Source: an uncultured Oscillospiraceae bacterium
GTDB lineage: Bacteria; Bacillota; Clostridia; Oscillospirales; Acutalibacteraceae
Reading direction: 5' to 3'
Assembly (NCBI GenBank): GCA_958354085.1
Contig: CATWUX010000099.1
Location: forward strand, 1-8,160
DNA: 8,160 bases
In this document: positions 1-6,778 of the stretch, in pieces
How the letters are laid out: each line of letters opens with the position of its first letter
Numbering within the stretch: the first letter of the stretch is position 1
Made by a program: the position numbers and the translations under genes
Notes under the pieces: generated by a model
Databases searched by the model: none
Told to the model about the DNA's origin: nothing
The model's input: the letters and a program-made list of their open reading frames with translations, nothing else

Positions 1-1714
1 GATGCTGGTCGCCGCCCTCCATATACAGGTCGGCCGGCCATTTCAGATAGCCGCGATCCGCCAGAACAGCGGCATGGGATGTGCCGGAATCGAACCAAAC
101 GTCCATGATGTCGCTTTCTTTGCGGAAGTGTTTGCCGCCGCAATACGGGCACACCGCATCGTCCGGCAGAATCTCGTCCGCCGTATGAGCATACCAGCCG
201 TCCGAACCCTCCTTGCGGAACAGGGCGGACACCGCCTCGATAAAGCGGCGCTCAATGATCGGCTTTCCGCATTCTTCACAATAGAAAATCGGGATCGGCA
301 CGCCCCACAGGCGCTGACGTGAAATACACCAGTCGCTGCGCTCACGCACCATAGCAGTAATGCGATCCTGCCCCCAGGACGGGATCCATTTGACGTTGTT
401 AATGGCCTTGACCGCCTCATCTTTAAAGCTTTCCACCGAGCAGAACCATTGCTCCGTTGCGCGGAACAGCACCGGCTCTTTGCAGCGCCAGCAGTGCGGG
501 TATTGGTGAATGATTTTCTGCATGGCAAACAGCGAACCGGTCGCATCCATATGCTGCGCGATCGCTTTATTGGCCTCGTTCGTGGTCATACCGGCGCAGA
601 TCGGGCCGGCTTCCTCCGTCATATATCCTTTGTTGTCCACCGGCACCACGATCGGAATCTCCGGATATTTTTTGCAGACCTCAAAGTCCTCCACGCCGTG
701 GCCGGGCGCGGTGTGGACACAGCCGGTACCGCTTTCCAGCGTGACATGGTCGCCCACGATCACCAGCGATTGCCGATCCAAGAAGGGGTGCTGTACGGTC
801 ATACGCTCCAGCTGCGCGCCGGTAAAGGAGGCGACGACCTCATAATCGGTCTTGCCCGCCTGCGCCATAACCGCATCATACAAGCCGTCCGCCATGACAT
901 AATATTCCTCGCCACAGTGGATCACGTTGTAGGTGAAATCCGGGCCGAGGCAAATGGCCACGTTCGCGGGCAGTGTCCAGGTAGTGGTCGTCCAAATCAC
1001 GAAGTAGGTTTTTGAAACATCAATTCCCGCCGCGGAGAACAGGCCCTTATCGTCCACCACATTAAATTTGACATATACGGAATAACAGGGATCTTCCGCA
1101 TATTCGATTTCCGCTTCCGCAAGCGCGGTCTGGCATTCCGGGCACCAATATACGGGCTTCAGCCCCTTATAGATGTAACCCTTCATTGCCATTTCGCCGA
1201 ACACGTCGATCTGGCGCGCCTCAAACTCCGGTGCAAGCGTCAGGTACGGATTATCCCATTCGCCGAGGATACCCAGCCGTTTAAACTGCTCCCGTTGATC
1301 GTTCACATACCCGAGCGCAAATTCGCGGCAGATGGCACGCAGCTCATTCGGCGACATGACCGCGGCGTTTTCCACGCCGGCCTTCGCACGCGCCTTCAGC
1401 TCAATGGGCAAACCGTGCGTATCCCACCCGGGCACATACGGTGACTGAAAACCGGCGATGTTGTGGTACCGGACGATGATATCCTTGATAATCTTGTTCA
1501 TTGCCGTGCCGATATGAATATTTCCGTTGGCGTACGGAGGGCCGTCGTGCAGCACATACAGCGGCTTGCCCTCATTTTTCTTCATCAGTTCTTCATACAG
1601 CTTAGCGTCCTGCCACGCCTTGAGCATCGCCGGTTCACGCTGCGGCAAACTTGCCCGCATCGGAAAATCCGTTACCGGCAGGTTCATGGTCTTGTTATAA
1701 TCCTGTTGTTGCAT
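1..1714 (-). CDS. ileS: Isoleucyl-tRNA synthetase, N-terminal 571 residues (3' end off the window)
   Basis: Class I aminoacyl-tRNA synthetase that charges tRNA-Ile in the cytoplasm and edits misactivated valine. The frame is open from the ATG at 1714 to the left edge, giving 571 residues; the family is usually about 920-1050, so the KMSKS loop and anticodon-binding domain lie outside. Visible in order: PPYANG at residues 59-64, HIGT at 67-70 in place of the canonical HIGH, GWDTHGLPIE at 96-105, a CPEC pair at 191-194, the CP1 editing domain with WTTTTWTLPAN at 241-251 and GTGCVHTAPGHG at 329-340, CWRC at 408-411, SDWCISRQRLWG at 460-471, Cys pairs at 479/482 and 522/525 that look like a zinc knuckle, and DVWFDSG at 538-544. 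A GAAGGAG ribosome site lies nine bases before the ATG, 36 bp after divIVA. That gap is too short for the T-box leader that often precedes ileS in Firmicutes. The identification is secure. Confidence 0.97.
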   Translation of the reverse strand, partial: MQQQDYNKTMNLPVTDFPMRASLPQREPAMLKAWQDAKLYEELMKKNEGKPLYVLHDGPPYANGNIHIGTAMNKIIKDIIVRYHNIAGFQSPYVPGWDTHGLPIELKARAKAGVENAAVMSPNELRAICREFALGYVNDQREQFKRLGILGEWDNPYLTLAPEFEARQIDVFGEMAMKGYIYKGLKPVYWCPECQTALAEAEIEYAEDPCYSVYVKFNVVDDKGLFSAAGIDVSKTYFVIWTTTTWTLPANVAICLGPDFTYNVIHCGEEYYVMADGLYDAVMAQAGKTDYEVVASFTGAQLERMTVQHPFLDRQSLVIVGDHVTLESGTGCVHTAPGHGVEDFEVCKKYPEIPIVVPVDNKGYMTEEAGPICAGMTTNEANKAIAQHMDATGSLFAMQKIIHQYPHCWRCKEPVLFRATEQWFCSVESFKDEAVKAINNVKWIPSWGQDRITAMVRERSDWCISRQRLWGVPIPIFYCEECGKPIIERRFIEAVSALFRKEGSDGWYAHTADEILPDDAVCPYCGGKHFRKESDIMDVWFDSGTSHAAVLADRGYLKWPADLYMEGGDQH

Positions 1715-1750
1715 CGGGTATTACTCCTTCGTCATTTGGTGTACAACCGT

Positions 1751-2551
1751 TTATTTTTTCCGCTTGAGAAATCCTTTACTCGAGGAATCCCCAATTTCAA
1801 AATTCTCGCCGAACTGCAAATCGCCGAAACGGGAAACGTGCGCGCGAACCGGTTCTTTTTCTGCCTCCGGCGCCGCCTCTGCCGCTTCTTCCTCGTCCAG
1901 TTCCGGTATATTCAGCACGAAGCCGGATGAGGCGGCGGGCGCGGGAGTTTCCGCTTCCGGCGTTTCCACCGGTTCAAACGCCGGTTCAGCCGGCGTTTCG
2001 TCAACAGACGCTGCTGCTTCGGGTTCTTCCGCAACCGGATCGGCCGGCACAGCCGCTTCTTCCGCCGGTTTCTCCTCATCCGCTCCCTCGGACTTTTCTT
2101 CCGCGGGCATGTCCGGCAACACATCGATCAGAGACAAATGCTCCTTATAAATGGACAACATACGTGATTTGAAATGCGCGACCTCTTTTTTGATTCGCTC
2201 CAGTTCACGCTCTTCGGAGGATATATTGCGTTTGGCAACTTCCAGCACCTTTTCTGCCTTAATGTTGGCGTCCTCCAGAATCAGGCTTGCTTTATGATTG
2301 GCCTCGCGCACGACCGTATCGCCCATACGCTGCGCGCTGAGCAACGCTGTGCGAATACTGTCCTCATCGTTGCGATACTCGACCAGTTTATCCGCCAGTA
2401 CCTCCAGCTTCTTGTTCAAATCGGCTTTTTCCGCCAACAGCATAGTGACGGTATCGGCGCACTGATCAATGAACACATCCACCTCAGACGTTTTATAGCC
2501 GCCCAGGCTTTTGGTGAATTCCACCGTACGGATTTGTTCGGGAGTTAGCAT
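1751..2551 (-). CDS. divIVA: DivIVA-family septal/polar scaffold protein
   Basis: Coiled-coil scaffold that in Firmicutes binds curved membrane at septa and poles and recruits division or wall-synthesis partners. It has 266 residues; Bacillus subtilis DivIVA has 164, and the extra length is tail. Residues 1-30 form the conserved N-terminal lipid-binding domain (LTPEQIRTVEFTKS then GGYKTSEVDVFI). Residues about 30-140 are a predicted coiled coil. Residues about 148-235 are a Pro/Ala/Glu-rich acidic linker. The C-terminus has a compact aromatic/glycine segment, RFGDLQFGENFEIG at 241-254, and a basic end, FLKRKK. The B. subtilis membrane-inserting pair Phe17-Arg18 is replaced by Leu16-Gly17. The ATG at 2551 has an excellent AAAGGAGG site seven bases upstream and follows ylmH by 27 bp. 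Its place between ylmH and ileS matches Bacillus. The family is certain; the tail's role is unknown. Confidence 0.95.
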   Translation of the reverse strand: MLTPEQIRTVEFTKSLGGYKTSEVDVFIDQCADTVTMLLAEKADLNKKLEVLADKLVEYRNDEDSIRTALLSAQRMGDTVVREANHKASLILEDANIKAEKVLEVAKRNISSEERELERIKKEVAHFKSRMLSIYKEHLSLIDVLPDMPAEEKSEGADEEKPAEEAAVPADPVAEEPEAAASVDETPAEPAFEPVETPEAETPAPAASSGFVLNIPELDEEEAAEAAPEAEKEPVRAHVSRFGDLQFGENFEIGDSSSKGFLKRKK

Positions 2552-2578
2552 ATGTCATCCTCCTTTATAATGTTAGAT

Positions 2579-3322
2579 TTATAAATACTTTTGTATTGTC
2601 AGGAACAACCGACCTTTACGGGTCGGCGGCCCAAGCGTTTCCACCAGAAACCGCCCCTCGCCCCGAATAGACAGGAGATCACCTGCCTTAACCGGCGCGG
2701 AAACGGACAGACAAGGTGCGTGGTTCAGCGACACCAGTCCGGCGGCGATGCGCCGGGCCGCTTCTTCGCGGGAAATCCCAACGGCGACCTTGACGATCGC
2801 GTCCAGCCGCGGTGATGCTACCGTATCACGCAGCTCCTGAAAATTGCGGGACACCGGCAATTCACCGGTAAACGGACAGGTAAGCGAAACGCCTTCTCCC
2901 CGCACCCGGTCGATCTGCTCGCAGAGATACGGGGCGATATCCTCGTCGGCGAACGCAACCGCAAGCCCGTCCGCACACAGGATATCCCCGATTTTTTCCC
3001 GTTTCACACCGCAGGAAAGCAACGTGCCAAGGAAATCCCGATGGGATAAGGATACGCCTTTGCGGAAAACGAAACCGACCGCCGTCAGCGGAAATAAACT
3101 GTCCTCCGGCTCCATAAAGGACGGAAATACACCAAGCAACGTGCGTTCAGCCTCGTCATAGCCGCCGAAGAAGCGGGCGTTGACGCAGCCAACGGCGCGC
3201 AGTACGGTTTGTGCCGTCTGCCGCTGGCGCTCATCCAAAAAACCGACAAACCGGGGACAGGAACGCTGCTCGCTTAAGCGCACCGCATCCTCCACGCGTG
3301 CACGCAGAAGGGCATCATCCAT
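2579..3322 (-). CDS. ylmH: YlmH-like S4-domain RNA-binding protein
   Basis: Predicted cytoplasmic RNA-binding protein of the YlmH family, which in B. subtilis has been linked to ribosome-associated quality control of stalled 50S subunits. From the ATG at 3322 it has 247 residues, the usual family length. Residues about 20-160 hold the family's N-terminal region, with FLDERQRQ at 28-35, a GGYDEAER segment at 53-60 and HRDFLGTLLSCGVKREKIGDI at about 94-114. The S4 domain runs from about 172 to 240, with PRLDAIVKVA, then AGLVSLN at 194-200 and GDLLSIRGEGRF at 214-225. The start is uncertain. The frame extends upstream to a TTG at 3376, adding 18 low-complexity residues (265 total), and another TTG lies at 3355. 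I chose the ATG because family members begin shortly before this region, but it lacks a clear Shine-Dalgarno sequence. The ylmG gene found between sepF and ylmH in Bacillus is absent. Confidence 0.92.
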   Translation of the reverse strand: MDDALLRARVEDAVRLSEQRSCPRFVGFLDERQRQTAQTVLRAVGCVNARFFGGYDEAERTLLGVFPSFMEPEDSLFPLTAVGFVFRKGVSLSHRDFLGTLLSCGVKREKIGDILCADGLAVAFADEDIAPYLCEQIDRVRGEGVSLTCPFTGELPVSRNFQELRDTVASPRLDAIVKVAVGISREEAARRIAAGLVSLNHAPCLSVSAPVKAGDLLSIRGEGRFLVETLGPPTRKGRLFLTIQKYL

Positions 3323-3380
3323 GTTGGCGGAAGACCCGCCGGCACTTTTTGACAAAACCGGAGCCGCCCCTCTCAAACAT
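3315..3380 (-). CDS. Possible 21-codon ORF bridging sepF and ylmH
   Basis: An ATG begins one base after the sepF stop (TAAGATG). The frame reads 21 codons, a basic peptide MFERGGSGFVKKCRRVFRQHG, and stops at a TGA that overlaps the region just inside the chosen ylmH ATG at 3322. There is no good ribosome site, so translation would depend on ribosomes terminating at the sepF stop and reinitiating. The geometry suggests a coupling relay that could deliver ribosomes to ylmH, whose own ribosome site is poor. It may equally be chance in a non-coding or ylmH-coding spacer; I do not recognise the peptide. Confidence 0.2.
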   Translation of the reverse strand: MFERGGSGFVKKCRRVFRQHG

Positions 3381-3381
3381 C

Positions 3382-3831
3382 TTAGAAGTAAAGCCCGTTA
3401 TTTTCCAATTCATCGAGCAGATCGCCCATAATGCCAACATTGTACGGCGTAATGATAAAGGTGCAATTGGCAACCTTTTTAATCTGCCCGTCGTTGGCGT
3501 AAGCAACGCCGCTCAAAAAGTCCAGAATGCGGCGCGCCACATCCTTGTTTGCGGATTCCAGATTCAGCACAACGGTACGCTTGGCATTCAGGTGATCGGC
3601 AACCGTGCTGGCATCGTCAAAGCGTTCCGGCTTGACAAGCACCACCTGCAGCTGCGCCGTCGCGTGAATGTTCACAACCTTATTATTTCTCTTTGCAGTC
3701 TCCGCATTAAAAGGCGCCGGGGACTCTTCCGGCTTGGACACAAAATCCATACCGTCGTCCGCCGTATCCAGATCCATGTCCTCGTCCTCCGGATCTCCCA
3801 TAAACCCTTTGATCTTGTCAAACAAACCCAT
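3382..3831 (-). CDS. sepF: Cell division protein SepF
   Basis: Membrane anchor for FtsZ that polymerises into rings or arcs at the inner face of the septum and helps bundle FtsZ in Gram-positive bacteria. Its 149 residues match the family's usual length. Residues 1-12, MGLFDKIKGFMG, form the amphipathic membrane-targeting helix. Residues about 13-45 are a flexible, strongly acidic linker (PEDEDMDLDTADD). The globular SepF core spans about 51-149, with KVVNIHAT at 51-58, VVLVKPERFDDA at 63-74, a VVLNLE strand at 87-92, and the conserved FLSGVAYANDGQIKKV at 105-120 followed by FIITPYNVGI at 125-134. The ATG at 3831 has a GGGAGG site about seven bases upstream. It lies 33 bp after yggS, as in the Bacillus ylmE-ylmF pair. 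The identification is secure. Confidence 0.97.
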   Translation of the reverse strand: MGLFDKIKGFMGDPEDEDMDLDTADDGMDFVSKPEESPAPFNAETAKRNNKVVNIHATAQLQVVLVKPERFDDASTVADHLNAKRTVVLNLESANKDVARRILDFLSGVAYANDGQIKKVANCTFIITPYNVGIMGDLLDELENNGLYF

Positions 3832-3864
3832 GATAAAAGCCTCCCATATGTTTTTTCCAACAGT

Positions 3865-4596
3865 CTATATTCGTTGTCCAAAGAGAGCGGAACCTACGCG
3901 TATCTGCGTTGCTCCTTCCAAAATAGCCTCCTCGAAATCCGAGGACATCCCCATGGACAGCACATCCATATAGATATTATCTATATTTTTACCCCGTATG
4001 TCAATAAACAGTTTGCACATACGGGAAAAATACCATCTTTTTTTGCTTTCTTCCTGCGAAATCGGCGGAATTGTCATCAATCCACGCACGCGAATGCCGG
4101 AAAACGTCCGGATTTGCTCTAATAACGGCTCCAGCAGCTCCGGCTCCACACCGGATTTGGCCTCCTCGCCGCCGATATTGACTTCGACCAACACATCGGT
4201 AACACGTCCCAGTCGTTCGGAGGCCGTACTGATCGCCTGTGCGAGACGCAAGCTGTCCACAGAATCAATGCTGTCCACCGTGCCGACAATCGCCTTCACT
4301 TTATTCGTCTGCAAATGGCCGATCAACGCGGTTTTGACGCCGTCTAGCTTCAGTTCGTCGCGTTTGCCCAAATATTCCTGCACGCGATTTTCCCCGATAT
4401 GTGTAATTCCTTCCGCGATTGCTGCATTGATATGTGCCGGCGAAACCGTTTTGGTCACGCCCATGAGCGTGATTTCTTCCGGCGAACGCCCGGCGCGTAC
4501 GCAAGCGGCGGCGATCCGCTCCCGCACACGCCGGATATTATCTCGTATGCGCGTTTCGTCCTGTGCCGTCAAATCAACGGATGATTTTTCCATCAT
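3865..4596 (-). CDS. yggS: YggS/YlmE-family PLP-binding homeostasis protein
   Basis: Small PLP-binding TIM-barrel protein (PLPBP family) that controls free pyridoxal phosphate and amino/keto-acid balance in the cytoplasm; no enzyme activity is established for the family. It has 243 residues, about family length. The PLP Schiff-base lysine is Lys49 in MGVTKTVSP. Other family blocks are IGENRVQEY at 72-80, IGHLQTNKVK at about 92-101, VDSIDS at 107-112, VNIGGEEAKSG at about 140-150, GLMTIPP at about 172-178, and the phosphate-binding end LSMGMSSDFEEAI followed by GATQIRVGSALFG. The ATG at 4596 (a second in-frame ATG follows directly) has a GGAGGG site about ten bases upstream, inside the 3' end of the HlyD-like gene. 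The two genes overlap by 23 bp, which suggests translational coupling. The final third has a markedly AT-rich stretch (about 3964-4060) but reads as normal YggS. Confidence 0.96.
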   Translation of the reverse strand: MMEKSSVDLTAQDETRIRDNIRRVRERIAAACVRAGRSPEEITLMGVTKTVSPAHINAAIAEGITHIGENRVQEYLGKRDELKLDGVKTALIGHLQTNKVKAIVGTVDSIDSVDSLRLAQAISTASERLGRVTDVLVEVNIGGEEAKSGVEPELLEPLLEQIRTFSGIRVRGLMTIPPISQEESKKRWYFSRMCKLFIDIRGKNIDNIYMDVLSMGMSSDFEEAILEGATQIRVGSALFGQRI

Positions 4597-5794
4597 AGAG
4601 TTCTTTCCCTCCGATCACCATATCATCATAAAGCTTCAGATAACCGTCCTCGTCGGTTTCCTCACATATCGAATATCGTCCGGTCTCGCTGTGATAGCGC
4701 ACCTTGACCTTGCGGAATACGATGGTGTTGCCGACGCGCACATACACGCCCGGTTCATTTTCTGCATTAAACTGCAGCGCTGCATCCGGAACGCTCAAGC
4801 CGGTATGTTCCGTGATCTGGATCTGTACCGGTTCGCTGCGCACAGAGGACAGCTCCTGAGACATATAGGAGCATTCAAAAATGACCGCTACGTTGCCGCC
4901 CGGTGATTTATTCACCGCGGAAACACGGATGGGCACCGCCGCGCTGGACACAAAGGGAAACTTCACGCTCAGTTCCGCTCCCACCCCCATTTTGCCCGCC
5001 TTTTCCGCCGGCACAACACAGGCCAGATACCATTTATAATCGCCTACGACCTTACCGGCCACCGCCTCCGGCACGGCGGGCTGCATCTCCAGCAGCTGCC
5101 TGATCTTCTCCGCCGTCAGATTCACAGCGTCCGCATAGGAAACCGCCGATTCATATCCATCCGCCGTACTGACAAAATAACCTGCCACAGGCGAACGGAT
5201 CACTCCGCTCGATTGTGCAAAAGACTTCGCCAGCTGATTGCGCTGCCCCTGAAGCGCCGCCATGCGTTCGGAAAAATCCAATACCTTTCCGGTCGTGATC
5301 TGCTGCTTGTTCAGCAGGGACAGCAAAGCGGAACGCGACGCCGAAAGATCAGACAGCACAGCGGAATTGCTTTTCTGAACCAAAGAAGCCAGCTCATCGT
5401 CCAGTCGTTTATTGATCAATTCCAGATTCACGCGGTTGCTGGTGCCTTGCTCCTGAATCAATTGCAGCTGCGCAATTTCTTCATCCAGCTGATCCAGCTG
5501 AAACTGGCTCCACGCATCCTGCTCGGTGGGAAAAATTTTGGCGATGGTACCATCCTTTGCTACACGGCTTCCGTTTTCGATGGTATAAAAATAATAGCCG
5601 TCCGCCGCTTTTGGCACGATCGTTTCGTCGCGGATCACCAATCCTTCGACATCGACGGTCTCATAAACGCTGCGGCTGTACACGGTTTCTATGCCCAAAG
5701 GAGAATAAAAAATCTGGAACGCCTGATAGCCGACATAACCCACCAGAAGCAGCGCTACCAGCACCGTTAACAATCGTTTGACAAACGTATCCAT
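4574..5794 (-). CDS. HlyD/membrane-fusion-like protein of the division cluster
   Basis: Single-pass membrane protein with the architecture of an HlyD/MacA-type adaptor; its actual job is not known to me. It has 406 residues. A basic start (residues 1-7) precedes a hydrophobic segment at about 8-28, so the bulk should lie outside the membrane. Residues about 42-90 look like the first half of a lipoyl-like domain (VEGLVIRDETIV, then GSRVAKDGTIAKIFP). Residues about 95-192 are a Gln/Leu-rich predicted coiled coil. Residues 197-215 look like the second lipoyl half (SGVIRSPVAGYFVST). Residues about 250-406 form a beta-rich C-terminus ending LKLYDDMVIGGKELYDGKIIR. The ATG at 5794 has a strong AAAGGAGG site seven bases upstream and follows miaA by 21 bp. 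No ABC ATPase or permease lies beside it, unlike typical adaptors, and it overlaps yggS and precedes sepF. A role at the septum or envelope is inference from position only. Confidence 0.88.
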   Translation of the reverse strand: MDTFVKRLLTVLVALLLVGYVGYQAFQIFYSPLGIETVYSRSVYETVDVEGLVIRDETIVPKAADGYYFYTIENGSRVAKDGTIAKIFPTEQDAWSQFQLDQLDEEIAQLQLIQEQGTSNRVNLELINKRLDDELASLVQKSNSAVLSDLSASRSALLSLLNKQQITTGKVLDFSERMAALQGQRNQLAKSFAQSSGVIRSPVAGYFVSTADGYESAVSYADAVNLTAEKIRQLLEMQPAVPEAVAGKVVGDYKWYLACVVPAEKAGKMGVGAELSVKFPFVSSAAVPIRVSAVNKSPGGNVAVIFECSYMSQELSSVRSEPVQIQITEHTGLSVPDAALQFNAENEPGVYVRVGNTIVFRKVKVRYHSETGRYSICEETDEDGYLKLYDDMVIGGKELYDGKIIR

Positions 5795-5815
5795 CTGTTT
5801 TCCTCCTTTTATTTG

Positions 5816-6775
5816 TCATACGCCATAGTGCGTGCGGATCACATTCCATGCGGCCGCCGTCAGTGCCGCCGTATCCGGATATTCGTCAACATACAACGGC
5901 TGTACAGATTCCATACGGCGAAACCATGACAGCTGCCGCTTGGCATAGCGCCGTGTGGCACGTTTGAGGTTTTCCACCGCCTCTGCCAGCGATACATCAC
6001 CCGCCAAATACGGCGCCAGCTCCTTGTAGCCGATCGCCTGCATGGCGGTGGGGGCATACGGCGTTGCCAGCGCCTCCCGCGCCTCCTCGACTAAGCCGGC
6101 CGCCAGCATCGCATCCACTCGCCGGTTAATGCGCTCGTACAGCACTTGTCTGTCGTGAAAATCCAGCAACAACAAACAAGCGTCATAAGGCGAAGGGTGC
6201 CTGCGGGATCGGCGGGCGTGTTCGCTGAGCGTCTCGCCGGTCGTATGATAGACCTCAAGCGCCCGAACGATCCGCCCCGTATCGTTCGGATGCAGCCGCG
6301 CAGCGGTTTCGGGATCCACGGCAGCAAGCTCATCCAGAAGGGCTTGTCCGCCCTCTTCTGCGGCGCGGGCGCGCAGCTGCGTCCGCAGCGCTTCATTGCT
6401 CTCCGCCTGTTCGTCAAACGCAATATTTTCTATCAGCGATTGAATATATAATCCGGTGCCGCCGCAGAGGATCGGCCAGCGCCCCTGCGCATTTACCGCT
6501 GCGATCTCACGCGCGGCATCCTGTACATATCGCGCCACGCTGTAACCCTCGCTCAGCGGCAGAAAGCCGGTCAGGTGGTGCGGGATGCCCTGCATCTCCT
6601 CCACTGTGGGACGCGCCGTACCGATAGACAGCGCGGCATATATCTGCATGGAATCCGCCGAAACGACTTCGCCGTTCAGATGCTTTGCCAGTTCTACCGC
6701 CAGCCCGGTCTTGCCGGAGGCGGTCGGTCCCATCACGACCGGCAGTTTTATCTTGGCCTCTTGCTGCGCCTCCAC
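5816..6775 (-). CDS. miaA: tRNA dimethylallyltransferase MiaA
   Basis: Transfers a dimethylallyl group from DMAPP to N6 of A37 in tRNAs that read UNN codons, stabilising codon-anticodon pairing. From the GTG at 6775 it has 319 residues, the normal family length. The P-loop GPTASGKT is at 16-23, DSMQIY at 41-46, the IGTARPT block at 51-57, IPHHL at 64-68 and GGTGLYI at 105-111. Later blocks include GRIVRALEVY, DRQVLYERINRRVDAMLAAGL, AMQAIGYKEL and the basic RRYAKRQLSWFRR near the C-terminus, typical of the tRNA-binding part. No ATG exists before the P-loop except one at residue 15, which is too late. The GTG is chosen because AGGGGAG lies just before it; a TTG at 6799, overlapping the mutL stop, would give 327 residues. 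The frame stays open much further upstream, but only as an alternative frame of mutL. It follows mutL by 16 bp, the common bacterial mutL-miaA pairing. Confidence 0.95.
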   Translation of the reverse strand: MEAQQEAKIKLPVVMGPTASGKTGLAVELAKHLNGEVVSADSMQIYAALSIGTARPTVEEMQGIPHHLTGFLPLSEGYSVARYVQDAAREIAAVNAQGRWPILCGGTGLYIQSLIENIAFDEQAESNEALRTQLRARAAEEGGQALLDELAAVDPETAARLHPNDTGRIVRALEVYHTTGETLSEHARRSRRHPSPYDACLLLLDFHDRQVLYERINRRVDAMLAAGLVEEAREALATPYAPTAMQAIGYKELAPYLAGDVSLAEAVENLKRATRRYAKRQLSWFRRMESVQPLYVDEYPDTAALTAAAWNVIRTHYGV

Positions 6776-6778
6776 GCT

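Noticed and set aside
449..1015. A 188-codon open frame on the plus strand
   Set aside because: It is antisense to the intact ileS editing domain and has no supporting motif.
1885..2110. Repeat-like sequence in divIVA as a possible tandem repeat or mobile element scar
   Set aside because: The similarity comes from repeated Glu, Ala and Pro codons in the disordered linker. No fixed repeat unit or flanking duplication was found.
3993..4025. CCCGTATG/CATACGGG inverted repeat as a terminator
   Set aside because: No U-tract follows the stem on either strand, it lies inside yggS coding sequence, and a perfect 8-bp repeat at this spacing is expected a few times by chance in a window of this size.
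3211..4122. A 303-codon open frame on the plus strand
   Set aside because: It runs antisense across ylmH, sepF and yggS, all of which are clear homologues. Its product shows no recognisable domain and has low-complexity arginine/histidine-rich composition typical of antisense frames in GC-rich genes.
3998..4906. A 302-codon open frame on the plus strand
   Set aside because: It is antisense to yggS and the HlyD-like gene, serine-rich as expected from reading those codons backwards, and has no family features.
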